A DNA stretch of 20,500 bases from CAYQZD01 sp964421875 (lineage in GTDB: Bacteria > Electryoneota > Tariuqbacteria > Tariuqbacterales > Tariuqbacteraceae): positions 1 to 20,500 of the forward strand of contig CAYQZD010000065.1 of assembly GCA_964421875.1 (NCBI GenBank). The letters run 5' to 3'. Under the pieces are notes generated by a model, which saw only the letters and a program-made list of their open reading frames with translations, had not been told where the DNA came from and ran no database searches. Both the position numbers and the translations under genes were made by a program. This document shows positions 1 to 7,352 of this stretch, piece by piece (positions within the stretch are counted from its first letter, which is position 1; each line of letters opens with the position of its first letter).

Positions 1-47
1 GAGTGGCTCAATTTTACTTTACAATAGTGGCTCACTTTTAAGTTACA
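1..47. mobile_element. Terminus of an IS21-like insertion sequence (partial, runs off the left edge)
   Basis: Two imperfect 22-base direct repeats lie at 3-24 and 27-48, matching at 19 of 22 positions with a 24-base period. Both begin GTGGCTCA and end TTACAA or TTTACAA. Multiple short terminal repeats and ends of the form TG...CA are characteristic of IS21-family elements. On the minus strand the putative end starts TGTAAC at position 47, next to the interrupted restriction gene. Only the tip is present and no istA or istB is in the window, so the family call rests on the terminus pattern alone. Confidence 0.5.
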
Positions 48-451
48 AATAACATCTAAAACATATTTTAATTCTTTTTTCCAATTTGGTTTAATACTTT
101 TTTTACCCCTTTTAGAGTGTTCCAACGTGTCTAATATCTCTTGGATTCTGCGTAATCTTTCGAAATTTATCTTTCCTGTAATGGTGTATCCTCTAATCCC
201 ATACCCCAGACCTTTACCAGCAGCTACAAGCGCGAGTTTTTCCCAGACACCGCCAAAAGGAGTGACAAATCTTCGTTCAAAATGAGAACCTTTAAATATT
301 TCATCCGGCGCTAATGCAGCGTAAAGAGGTTTTTAGCCTTATGTTCATTGCTGCTGAAAGGATCATCAACTAAAACCCTATGCATCACTCGGTCCATCAT
401 TTCTTTAATGACAGATTGTATAGCCTCTTTTATTTCCTGTTTTTTGTTCAT
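48..451 (-). pseudogene. Type II restriction endonuclease, broken by a frameshift and truncated at its 3' end
   Basis: The gene starts at ATG 451, overlapping the methyltransferase stop as ATGA, which is the usual coupling of a modification and a restriction gene. The first frame encodes 46 residues (MNKKQEIKEAIQ... to ...NEHKAKNLFTLH) and stops at 311-313. An uninterrupted continuation exists in the -1 frame from about 330 and reads on to the left edge. It includes KPLYAALAPDEIF, GSHFERRFVTPFGGVWEKLA and INFERLRRIQEILDTLEH, which together resemble N-terminal halves of type II endonucleases. I lean to a TdeIII-like family, from memory and tentatively. The break lies in an A5 run (330-334 on the opposite strand); one more A would restore the frame. 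After about position 47 the reading continues only into the insertion-sequence end, so the C-terminal part is lost. A non-functional remnant is the simplest reading. Programmed -1 frameshifting is a less likely alternative. Confidence 0.7.
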
Positions 452-1641
452 TTTTTCCGCCAAATTAGGATACTCTCATAGAAAGCTCCTTCACGGAATC
501 CTGTTCGGCGATTTACATGACGGTCAACTCTCCCAATCTCTTCGAAACCAACCACATCCGGATTATACAAACGATATTTATCGTTTACTACGATTAAAGC
601 AAGGGCATTTTGAGTCATATAATCTCTTGTGTGTTGTATAACTTCGTTTATTCCCCTAATATATTGTATTTTAGCTTGTTCAGATTGCCCGCATTTTGCA
701 GGTCCTATTTCTTGTGACTCATTGTTCTTCAATCCCAATAACTCATAAGCATATTTATGTTGTTTATGATAATCGATGAGTCCTAAATAAGGCGGTGAAG
801 TGAAGAGCATATCGATTTCTTTAGGAAGAACTATTTCTCTCGCATCAGCGTGATTTACTACCACCTCTGCTTGTGTTTTTATCTTTGAATACTCTCTAAC
901 TCGTTTCAAAGTATCGATGGTGTAACGGTTAAGGAATTTATAGGCTTCTTCGACCGGTTTGCATATTCTACTATGTTTTCTGCAATAATAAGGTTCTTTC
1001 TGCGGAGCTTTTGGAAAATCGAGGTCGTAGTGGGTGACTAAACGAGCCGAGCGCGCTGACCGGGATAAAATAATTTTCAATAAATCCTGATAGGTATAAT
1101 CCTTGATAAGCCTTAAATAACATAATAGTTCTTTCTGAGTGTTTGGCGCAAACCATTTCTGAATATATTGGTTGTCTGTTGAGAATAATGAATTAACCTT
1201 ATCGTCAAAGTAAAATTTGTTTTTATATTGTTTAAGTCGAAAGAGAATATCATAGATTTCCTTTTCGAGTAGAGGAATGTCATAATCTGCAGTTTTTACT
1301 CTTGAGAGCATAACATTAAATAAGGATATATCCGTCCCAATTGAGTCTATACCAAGAGCATTGGCTTCCACTAAGGTTGTTCCGCTACCAACAAACGGGT
1401 CATAAACGAGCTTGGGACGATATTTTCGCAAGAAAATTTCCACTAATTGAGGAATGAATTTTCCCAGATAAGGGTGAAGACGATGCACATGCTTAGTCCG
1501 CACTCGCTCCGGCAAATCCCTCTCTCGCCAATTCAGATTAAGCTCATCAAGCGGTGTATCAGTTTTGACGCTGGCAAATTCCGTCAGTGGTTTTTCACGG
1601 TATTTTTGCGCGATTTTTTGCGCAACAACATTATCGTACAT
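448..1641 (-). CDS. Type II DNA methyltransferase, SPPY (N4-cytosine/N6-adenine) class
   Basis: This is an amino-methyltransferase that transfers a methyl group from S-adenosylmethionine to a base amino group. Visible motifs are HRLHPYLGKFIPQL (residues 53-66), common just ahead of the SAM site in this class; DPFVGSGTTLVEA (81-93), the motif I SAM pocket, followed by the acidic end of strand 2 in GTDIS; and TSPPYLGLIDY (281-291), the motif IV catalytic loop. SPPY rather than DPPY often indicates N4-cytosine methylation, but this does not settle the base. The roughly 190 residues between motif I and motif IV probably hold the target-recognition region. At 397 residues the gene looks complete, with ATG start and TGA stop and an AAAGG Shine-Dalgarno about ten bases upstream. 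It sits upstream of, and overlaps by four bases, a wrecked endonuclease gene, so it probably acts now as an orphan methyltransferase. Confidence 0.9.
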   Translation of the reverse strand: MYDNVVAQKIAQKYREKPLTEFASVKTDTPLDELNLNWRERDLPERVRTKHVHRLHPYLGKFIPQLVEIFLRKYRPKLVYDPFVGSGTTLVEANALGIDSIGTDISLFNVMLSRVKTADYDIPLLEKEIYDILFRLKQYKNKFYFDDKVNSLFSTDNQYIQKWFAPNTQKELLCYLRLIKDYTYQDLLKIILSRSARSARLVTHYDLDFPKAPQKEPYYCRKHSRICKPVEEAYKFLNRYTIDTLKRVREYSKIKTQAEVVVNHADAREIVLPKEIDMLFTSPPYLGLIDYHKQHKYAYELLGLKNNESQEIGPAKCGQSEQAKIQYIRGINEVIQHTRDYMTQNALALIVVNDKYRLYNPDVVGFEEIGRVDRHVNRRTGFREGAFYESILIWRKK

Positions 1642-1724
1642 AAAAATAGTGACCTTTCATATATTCAGACAATTTTATCCCTGTTTATTTTATCAATCCT
1701 AAATTAGATCGCCTTCCCGGATGC

Positions 1725-2441
1725 TTATTCCACCGCCCCCGCCACCGCCTTCACCATCGCCTCCTCCTCCATCGCGGCGTTATTCAGAATCAATTGATAA
1801 TTATAGGGATTGTCGGGGTCCGCGTTAAAATATTTTCGCAGGAAGGATTCCCGCTCGAAATCCATCTTACGCACATATTCCGCCGCCTCCGATTTTTCCA
1901 TCCGGAATATCCCCCGCGCCCGGTCCACCCTCCATTCGAAAGGAGCGATGAGGCGCACATTTAATCCTCCCGGTAAATTCCGGGTCACTATCGCGCCCCC
2001 CCGGCCCACAATAACCGCGTGCCCGAACATCGCCAGCGCCCGGATGGTCGCCACCATCGAACGGTAAACCTTGAGTTCCGGGGTGAAACCGCTGAGCAGC
2101 CCTAACACCGACTCTTCGAGCTCGGTGCGGTTCTTTTTCCCTAGCGATTCCACCAATTCGCGCGAAAGTCTGTGGTCTTCCGCTATCCGGTCCACCAGGT
2201 CTCTATCGTAAACCGCCCAGGGGTAGTCTTTTTCGCCGCCTTCGTTGAGTTTGTCCGCAATCTTCTCTGCTAGAGGGAACGCTCCGCAGCCGAATTGGCG
2301 GGAGATGGTGATGAAAGGCCTTTGCACAGCGGATGCTTCCGATTTTTCCTTCTCTTTGAGGTTGCGCCGCCGCCAGGCTTCGCTTTGAGCGGAAATCAAT
2401 CCCATATTCCGCTTGCTCAAGGGTATGGTATGTCTTTTCAT
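1725..2441 (-). CDS. Cytidylate kinase-like family protein
   Basis: This is a P-loop nucleotide-kinase-like protein of 238 residues. ITISRQFGCGAFPLAEKIA (about 44-62) is the characteristic N-terminal loop of the cytidylate-kinase-like family (Pfam Cytidylate_kin2). It is followed by VYDRDLVDRIAED (78-89), a likely substrate-binding region, and VIVGRGGAIV (around 147-156). Canonical Cmk has GPSGSGKST at the P-loop. This subgroup has SRxxGxG instead, and its physiological substrate is generally not known. Residues 1-40 are charged and probably disordered. The gene follows the B12-binding protein by 19 bases on the same strand and probably shares its transcript. A role in making dCDP or CDP is only inferred from the fold, and it should not be equated with the essential housekeeping cmk. 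Confidence 0.8.
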   Translation of the reverse strand: MKRHTIPLSKRNMGLISAQSEAWRRRNLKEKEKSEASAVQRPFITISRQFGCGAFPLAEKIADKLNEGGEKDYPWAVYDRDLVDRIAEDHRLSRELVESLGKKNRTELEESVLGLLSGFTPELKVYRSMVATIRALAMFGHAVIVGRGGAIVTRNLPGGLNVRLIAPFEWRVDRARGIFRMEKSEAAEYVRKMDFERESFLRKYFNADPDNPYNYQLILNNAAMEEEAMVKAVAGAVE

Positions 2442-2460
2442 TTTTAGAGATATAGTTAGT

Positions 2461-2853
2461 TTAACTGTGTGAAGAGATTTTGTGGAAGTAATCGGTGATT
2501 TCCCGGAAGGGAGTTCCTACGGGGAACACTTTCGCCGCTCCCGCTGTCTCCAGTTTGTCGATGTCCTGCTCCGGAACCACGCCGCCTACGAGCAGAGGGA
2601 CGCTGCCCAAGCCGTGCTCCTTCATCAAGGCTGTAGTTTTCTCCGTCAGCGGGAGATGCGCGCCGGACATAATGGACAATCCCACCGCGGCTACGTCTTC
2701 CTCCAGCGCCGCCTTGACAATTGCCGCCGGAGTCTGGTGCAGACCGGTGTAAACCACTTCGAAGCCCTCCCCTATAAGCAGTTGCGCCACCACTTTCGCG
2801 CCCCGGTCATGACCGTCCAATCCGGGTTTGGCGATGAGGATTTTCTTTTTCAA
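2461..2853 (-). CDS. Cobalamin-binding protein, methylmalonyl-CoA mutase C-terminal domain type
   Basis: This 130-residue protein consists only of the B12-binding domain found at the C-terminus of methylmalonyl-CoA mutase. KPGLDGHDRGAKVVA (residues 9-23) contains the DxHxxG motif whose histidine ligates the cobalt of base-off adenosylcobalamin. SIMSGAHLPL and the GGVVPEQDI loop complete the nucleotide-tail-binding Rossmann-like fold. Stand-alone subunits of this size pair with a separate catalytic subunit, which is not in the window. The start is TTG at 2851-2853, preceded by GTGGAG at good spacing; there is no nearby ATG in frame. It probably forms a transcription unit with the cytidylate-kinase-like gene 19 bases downstream. 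It could also serve another B12-dependent acyl-CoA mutase such as ethylmalonyl- or isobutyryl-CoA mutase. Confidence 0.88.
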   Translation of the reverse strand: MKKKILIAKPGLDGHDRGAKVVAQLLIGEGFEVVYTGLHQTPAAIVKAALEEDVAAVGLSIMSGAHLPLTEKTTALMKEHGLGSVPLLVGGVVPEQDIDKLETAGAAKVFPVGTPFREITDYFHKISSHS

Positions 2854-2918
2854 TTTAATTGCTCCACTCTGGAATTCGATACTTAGTAATGATGAATCAA
2901 TGAGATTGAACCTTGCTA

Positions 2919-3314
2919 TTATTTCTGTTCCGATCGCAGATGGGGAAAATATTCGAGCATTGTCCTCAGAATATCCTTAATCTCCAGCGGTTTTTCCAGG
3001 AATTTGTCCGGCCTGACCTTGGACTGTTCCATTATCTGTTTATAATGTTGGAAACTGGTGAGAAGAACCACGGGGGTGTCTTTGCTCCTCTCCTTCATCT
3101 TGGACATCAACATCAATCCGTTCATCCCCGGCATATAAACGTCGCAAAAGACGATGTTGGGATTCTCGCGGATATAGACATCCCATCCGGCGTCGCCATC
3201 GCCGGCGGTTACAGGTTGTACGCCAATGGCTTTCATCACATTAGCGAGGAAAGTAACAACCAGCTCTTCGTCATCGATTATGAGCGCCTTAATTTCAGGT
3301 CTGCTTTCTGCCAT
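2919..3314 (-). CDS. Single-domain response regulator (CheY-like receiver)
   Basis: This is a stand-alone receiver domain of about 131 residues without an output domain. The acidic pair is in LIIDDEEL near the N-terminus. The phosphoacceptor aspartate is in FCDVYMPGMNG, the conserved threonine is in VVLLTS, and the lysine is in FLEKPLEI, so all phosphorylation-site residues are present. ATG 3314 is chosen over the upstream TTG 3329 because GGGAGAA (3321-3327, minus strand) sits seven to eight bases ahead of it. Without an output domain it probably acts by protein-protein contact, in a phosphorelay or chemotaxis-like circuit. No histidine kinase is in the window, so the partner is unknown. It lies 65 bases upstream of the B12-binding gene and could be cotranscribed with it. 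Confidence 0.88.
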   Translation of the reverse strand: MAESRPEIKALIIDDEELVVTFLANVMKAIGVQPVTAGDGDAGWDVYIRENPNIVFCDVYMPGMNGLMLMSKMKERSKDTPVVLLTSFQHYKQIMEQSKVRPDKFLEKPLEIKDILRTMLEYFPHLRSEQK

Positions 3315-3390
3315 ATTCAATTCTCCCAATGACCACGCGATATATCTCAGAAATATATAACGATTCCCAAAAAGACTGTCCTATGATTTG

Positions 3391-3497
3391 TCACTCCTGC
3401 GCAAGCAGGAGTCCAGTAAATAATACAAATACAAGAAGATGGATTCCCGCTTTCGCGGGAATGACATCCTTTTTCCGTCATTCTTTTCAAGAATGAC
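3391..3497. repeat. Cluster of three palindromic stem-loops, two forming a BIME-like inverted pair
   Basis: Three perfect hairpins follow one another. Stems at 3393-3400/3405-3412 (ACTCCTGC, loop GCAA), 3443-3450/3455-3462 (ATTCCCGC, loop TTTC) and 3477-3485/3489-3497 (GTCATTCTT, loop TTC). The first 27-base unit and the reverse complement of the second align over TGTCA...TCC.GCG.AAGC.GGA.TCCA, and the differences in the stem change in pairs. All three share the GTCA-type edge. None has a useful T run, so a role as intrinsic terminator for the minus-strand peptidase gene is weak. They resemble REP/BIME-type intergenic repeats common across environmental bacteria. Confidence 0.8.
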
Positions 3498-3521
3498 TAT
3501 ATATAGTTCTTACGACATGAA

Positions 3522-3549
3522 GACTTGCTGACCTGCTGACTTGTCGACT
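3522..3549. repeat. Octamer-periodic dispersed repeat, copy 1
   Basis: Three and a half degenerate copies of an 8-base unit (GACTTGCT, GACCTGCT, GACTTGTC, GACT). It matches the copy at 10030-10057 at 25 of 28 positions. It lies just beyond the 3' end of the M16 peptidase gene and has no coding potential on either strand. Confidence 0.7.
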
Positions 3550-3552
3550 TTT

Positions 3553-6180
3553 CTATTTAGGTTCAGTCTTTCCCACTACCAAAAGGGTGTAGCCGTCCTT
3601 CTTCAAATATTTCCTGGCGGTCTTCTTCACTCGCTTGGCGGTTAAAGGTTCCAGCTTATCGCCAATGGTGTCGATGAAATCGGGTCCTAAGCCCAGCAGG
3701 TAATACTTCGCTAAGACGAAGGCACGGTCCTGAGGCGTTTCCGTTTCAAGTTTCATCTTCTGGATGGTCTCGCTTTTGGCCTGAGAGAGCATTTTTGAGG
3801 TTATGGGCTCCTTCAGGAATCCGTAGAATTCCTTAAGCGCTTCATCGCGGGAGAAGATGTAATTATCAGGCGAAATACCGGTTTCGAACCAGAATTTTCC
3901 CGGTCCCAAATTATCGCTGTAACGAGTCCACATCCGGTAACATATCCCCTCTTCATACACAAAGCGGAAGAACATCCTGGAGCTTAACATATTCCGGGCT
4001 AAAACCATCGGCAGGTAGTCCTTGTGGTTCGCCGGAGGGGCGGTCCAACCCAGATTGTAGGTGGTCTGCGCCCGGTCTTTAGGTATGATTTTAACCGCGT
4101 CTTGCTTTTTTGCCGGTTCTCTCGCAGGAGAAATACCCGCCAGCTTGCCTCGGGTAATTTCTCCGATTTTAATTTCTCCGAATAACTCTATTATCAAGTT
4201 CTTTATATTCACCCGGTTGAAATTCCCCGCTACCGCAATTATTATATTCTCTCCGCTGAAATTGTCTTGGTGAAATCTTTCCAGGTCTTCCGCAGATATC
4301 TTCTCCACCGATTCCGCAAATCCCAGCGTCGGGCGGCTGTAGGGATTGTTTTGGTAGAGCAGCCGGTTGAATTCCTGGCGGGTATAGTCGTAGGTTTTAT
4401 CCTCCATCGAGGCGATTTCCGTCAGGATTTCCCGCCGCGCCGTCTCTATGTCGTCCGCTCGAAATCCCGGTCTGGTGAAAGCCAGCGCCGTTAATTCCAC
4501 CCCCCTTTCGAAGGCGCCGCTGGTCGATTGCAGGCGCATCCGGCTGTAGTCCCAGGAAGCCTCGGCACCGATTTGCAGTCCCAGCTCGCCCGTCATCCGG
4601 GAAAACTCCGCGCCTTCGATGTCCAGAGTCCCTTTGGTCAGCATCCGGCATAGAAATCCGGCAATCCCCTCCTTGCCTGAAGGCTCAGACCATAACCCGC
4701 CGCGAACCACAATCTCCATCGCCGCGGTCTGAGCCGAGGGAATGGGATTCATTAAAATTACCGCGCCGTTTTTCAGCCGGATTTCCTCCACACTCGATTT
4801 GTCGGCGGCGGTTGTTGGGGATTGAGGAGCTTTCACCCGCGCTTTCTCAGCCCAAGGCGCAGGGTCGGGAGCTTCCGTATCCTGTGGTATAACCAGCGAT
4901 AAAGTCATATTTTCCGTGCGGATGAAACGCCTCGCTTGAGCGTCGACATACGAAGGCTCCAATCCGCAGATGATTTGCTCATAAAGACCTTCCAGGGCAA
5001 GATTCGAAGTCAGCTCGTAATAACAAAGCGATTCCGACCGGCGGAAAAAAGATTCCCGCGAAGATTTGTAGTCCCGGATGAGTTCCCGCTTGGCAGCGCT
5101 CAATTCCGCCGCGCTGATTCCGCTGCCTGCAATATTCCCCAACTCCTCGAAAAGCGCGGTGAAAGCGTTATCCAAACGGTCCGGTCCCAATGCGCCGTAT
5201 ATCACCCACAGGCCGGGGTCTTTGGTCCTGTCGATCCAGCTCCCTATATAGTGAAAAAGTCCCTTCTCCCGCGCCAGCTTCCGATTCAATCCGCGGTCGG
5301 AGTTACCCGCTAACGCCTGGTTAAAAACTTCCACAGCGGGGAATTCCGGCGCGGAATACGCCGGGATGTGAAATCCCAGAGTGAAATGCGCTGTGTTGAC
5401 CGGCATTCTATGGCTGACAAACCGGAAATTATCCTGAGGCGGTTCGACCTTTCCCATTTCGAAATTGCGTCCTCCGCCGGAGTGGTTGCCGAAGGTTTTT
5501 TCGATTTCCGCTGTCAGTTCCTCCGTATCGAAATCTCCGACAGCGGTCATAATGAAATTGTCCGGAGTGTAGCGCTCCCGATAGAACTTCTCAAAGATAT
5601 CCATCGTGGCTTTCCGCACCACCGCGGAATCGCCAATCACGGTTTGACCGTAGGGGTGGGTGGTGTAGGCCGTCTGATAGAGGTTGTAGTAAGCCATCCC
5701 GAAGGGGACGTCGAAATAACTCTGGGAAAACTCCTCCAGCACAATGCCCCGCTCGGTTTCGACCTTCTTCTTGGTCAGCTTCAGGTTGAGAAGGACGTCG
5801 CTGTAGCGTTCCAACGCTTCCGGCAGGTTATCTCTGGGAACCACTATGTAGTAACAAGTGCCGTCTTCGAAGGTGTAGCCGTAAAATTTTCCTAAGGCGA
5901 GGAACTCCCTTCGCATCTCCAATTCAGCCTGCTTGGAGGTTCCTCCGCGGAAGATCAGGTGTTCAAAGTAGTGGGACAAGCCTGAAAGTTCAGGTGTTTC
6001 CGTGCGCGCGCCGCCGTCCACATAGGTGAGAATCGACACCAATTCCCGAGAATGGTCCTCCTCGGTAATCAAGACCATCCCGTTGGAGAGCACTCTTTTT
6101 TCGACGGCGATACACTGTGTCGTAAGAATTACCGTAGAAAAAACTATGATTAATAAGACGATAGTCTGTATTTTGTGCAT
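3553..6180 (-). CDS. Secreted M16 family zinc metallopeptidase with two M16 modules
   Basis: This insulinase/pitrilysin-type peptidase of 875 residues carries an N-terminal signal sequence (charged start, hydrophobic stretch about 6-20, likely cleavage near the Ala-Val around 25), so it should be periplasmic or cell-surface. The inverted zinc motif HxxEH is intact: H70, E73 and H74 in LSHYFEHLIF. The third ligand is E149 or E150 in GIVLEEF, about 76 residues on, as expected. The second module begins near residue 460 (VEEIRLKNGAVILMNP), lacks HxxEH, and should be the usual non-catalytic partner that closes the chamber. Such proteins degrade peptides and small misfolded proteins. A promoter candidate lies upstream (6243-6270). 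The stop lies next to palindromic repeats. The substrate is unknown. Confidence 0.92.
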   Translation of the reverse strand: MHKIQTIVLLIIVFSTVILTTQCIAVEKRVLSNGMVLITEEDHSRELVSILTYVDGGARTETPELSGLSHYFEHLIFRGGTSKQAELEMRREFLALGKFYGYTFEDGTCYYIVVPRDNLPEALERYSDVLLNLKLTKKKVETERGIVLEEFSQSYFDVPFGMAYYNLYQTAYTTHPYGQTVIGDSAVVRKATMDIFEKFYRERYTPDNFIMTAVGDFDTEELTAEIEKTFGNHSGGGRNFEMGKVEPPQDNFRFVSHRMPVNTAHFTLGFHIPAYSAPEFPAVEVFNQALAGNSDRGLNRKLAREKGLFHYIGSWIDRTKDPGLWVIYGALGPDRLDNAFTALFEELGNIAGSGISAAELSAAKRELIRDYKSSRESFFRRSESLCYYELTSNLALEGLYEQIICGLEPSYVDAQARRFIRTENMTLSLVIPQDTEAPDPAPWAEKARVKAPQSPTTAADKSSVEEIRLKNGAVILMNPIPSAQTAAMEIVVRGGLWSEPSGKEGIAGFLCRMLTKGTLDIEGAEFSRMTGELGLQIGAEASWDYSRMRLQSTSGAFERGVELTALAFTRPGFRADDIETARREILTEIASMEDKTYDYTRQEFNRLLYQNNPYSRPTLGFAESVEKISAEDLERFHQDNFSGENIIIAVAGNFNRVNIKNLIIELFGEIKIGEITRGKLAGISPAREPAKKQDAVKIIPKDRAQTTYNLGWTAPPANHKDYLPMVLARNMLSSRMFFRFVYEEGICYRMWTRYSDNLGPGKFWFETGISPDNYIFSRDEALKEFYGFLKEPITSKMLSQAKSETIQKMKLETETPQDRAFVLAKYYLLGLGPDFIDTIGDKLEPLTAKRVKKTARKYLKKDGYTLLVVGKTEPK

Positions 6181-6242
6181 TCGCTAATCCAAATGGTTGT
6201 ATTGTAAGGAATAATAAGAATACCTGCCAGTCTATCATTATA

Positions 6243-6270
6243 AATATAACATTTCTTTTCCCATTTTCAA
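6243..6270 (-). promoter_or_regulatory. Candidate sigma70-type promoter for the M16 peptidase
   Basis: On the minus strand TTGAAA (6265-6270) and TATATT (6243-6248) are separated by 16 bases. Transcription would start near 6236 and leave a leader of roughly 56 bases before ATG 6180. The sequence is AT-rich, so a chance match is possible. Confidence 0.4.
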
Positions 6271-6289
6271 CTAAATCGACTAAATTTGT

Positions 6290-7141
6290 TCATTTACCGG
6301 GCCATTCCGCCGCCGCCATCCCGGCGACAATCAACAGCGCGCCTATGGGATTGGGCCAGGATTCAGCGATGAGCAGGTGCGCGAACAGCGCGGCGAACAC
6401 CGGTTCCATCGTGTATATCACCGCCGCGGCTTGAGGGCTGGTTTTGGGCTGGAAATGCGCTTGCAGCCAAAATCCCAGCGCCGTGGCGGTCACCGCTACA
6501 AATCCCGCCAGTCCCCAAACCTTCAGCGACCCTACCCCCTGGAAACCTTCCACCGCTCCTGCTAAGGGGAGCCCGGCAGCCGCTACAAATACCACCTGAT
6601 AAAACGCCAATGGCAGGCCGAAACCTTTCCGGCTTACCCGCTGCAGGACTACTACATGCACTGCGAAGGTGAGGGCGCATCCCAGGGTCAGCAGGTCTCC
6701 GAGGTTCATTTCCGACAGGTCGGGCCGGGTGAGGAAAAATATCCCCCCCATCGCCAATAAAGCTCCCAACAGATGCCGGACCCTCAGACGAGACCGCAAA
6801 ACCGGCGCTGCCAGGAAGGGGACCATCACCACCAGGGTTCCGGTGAGGAATCCGGAGCGGGAGGCGGTGGTGTAATTCAGTCCCAAGGTTTGCGTTGCGA
6901 AGCCTGCAAGTACGATAAATCCCAGCAGCATTCCCGGCGCGAATGCCGCCTTGAGGGTAGCTTTATCGACTTTTCGGACAAACAGAAACAGCGCTGCCGA
7001 ACCGATGATGAAACGCATTGTAATAAAGGTGAAAGCGCCGCATTCCCGGAGCGCAGTCTTGACCAGGGGGAAGGAGGTTCCCCAGACAGCGGTGAGCAGT
7101 AGCAGGGCGATGTCGGCGGCAATATTTGGTTTCAGACGCAC
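6290..7141 (-). CDS. EamA (DMT superfamily) transporter
   Basis: This is an inner-membrane drug/metabolite-type exporter with two EamA repeats, predicted to have about ten transmembrane helices. It opens with the family-typical LLLLTAVWGTSFPLVKTAL followed by FITMRFIIGSAALFLFVRK. The second repeat runs from about LGDLLTLGCALTFAVHVVVLQRV to the end and includes TALGFWLQAHFQPKTSPQAAAVIYTMEPVFAALFA. The start is uncertain. The frame is open back to TTG 7255, but the first 38 residues of that longer form do not look like the family, so GTG 7141 (VRLKPNIAADIALLLL) is preferred and gives about 283 residues, a usual length. Neither start has a clear Shine-Dalgarno. The substrate cannot be told from sequence; amino acids or metabolites are typical. 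It is divergent from the beta-barrel gene at 7353. Confidence 0.88.
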   Translation of the reverse strand: MRLKPNIAADIALLLLTAVWGTSFPLVKTALRECGAFTFITMRFIIGSAALFLFVRKVDKATLKAAFAPGMLLGFIVLAGFATQTLGLNYTTASRSGFLTGTLVVMVPFLAAPVLRSRLRVRHLLGALLAMGGIFFLTRPDLSEMNLGDLLTLGCALTFAVHVVVLQRVSRKGFGLPLAFYQVVFVAAAGLPLAGAVEGFQGVGSLKVWGLAGFVAVTATALGFWLQAHFQPKTSPQAAAVIYTMEPVFAALFAHLLIAESWPNPIGALLIVAGMAAAEWPGK

Positions 7142-7294
7142 GTTACAAATATAGAAATCCGGCGTTAAATATGCAAAAAGAAATAAAGAGGATGGCGAAA
7201 TAAACCCACGGGACCTATTCCGACTAGAAAAATCCCGATTACACGCTGACGACAATATCTGGAGGATAATTATTGGAGAATGTCATGAAAAATC

Positions 7295-7322
7295 TTGACA
7301 TTTTGAGAAATATGACTAAATT
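7295..7322 (+). promoter_or_regulatory. Candidate promoter for the first outer-membrane barrel gene
   Basis: A perfect -35 box TTGACA lies at 7295-7300. Sixteen bases on, TAAATT (7317-7322) matches four of six -10 positions. If this is used, transcription starts near 7329, downstream of ATG 7323, which favours ATG 7353 as the translation start. Confidence 0.4.
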
Positions 7323-7352
7323 ATGAAGTTCAAATCCGATGAATTTTGCAGA

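Noticed and set aside
3391..3549. CRISPR-like array because of several short repeats in a row
   Set aside because: The units are self-complementary, differ in sequence and spacing, and have no uniform spacers or cas genes nearby.
4936..5895. Long plus-strand frames (up to 175 codons) inside the M16 peptidase gene
   Set aside because: They are antisense shadows of a well-supported M16 gene and lack start signals or family features.
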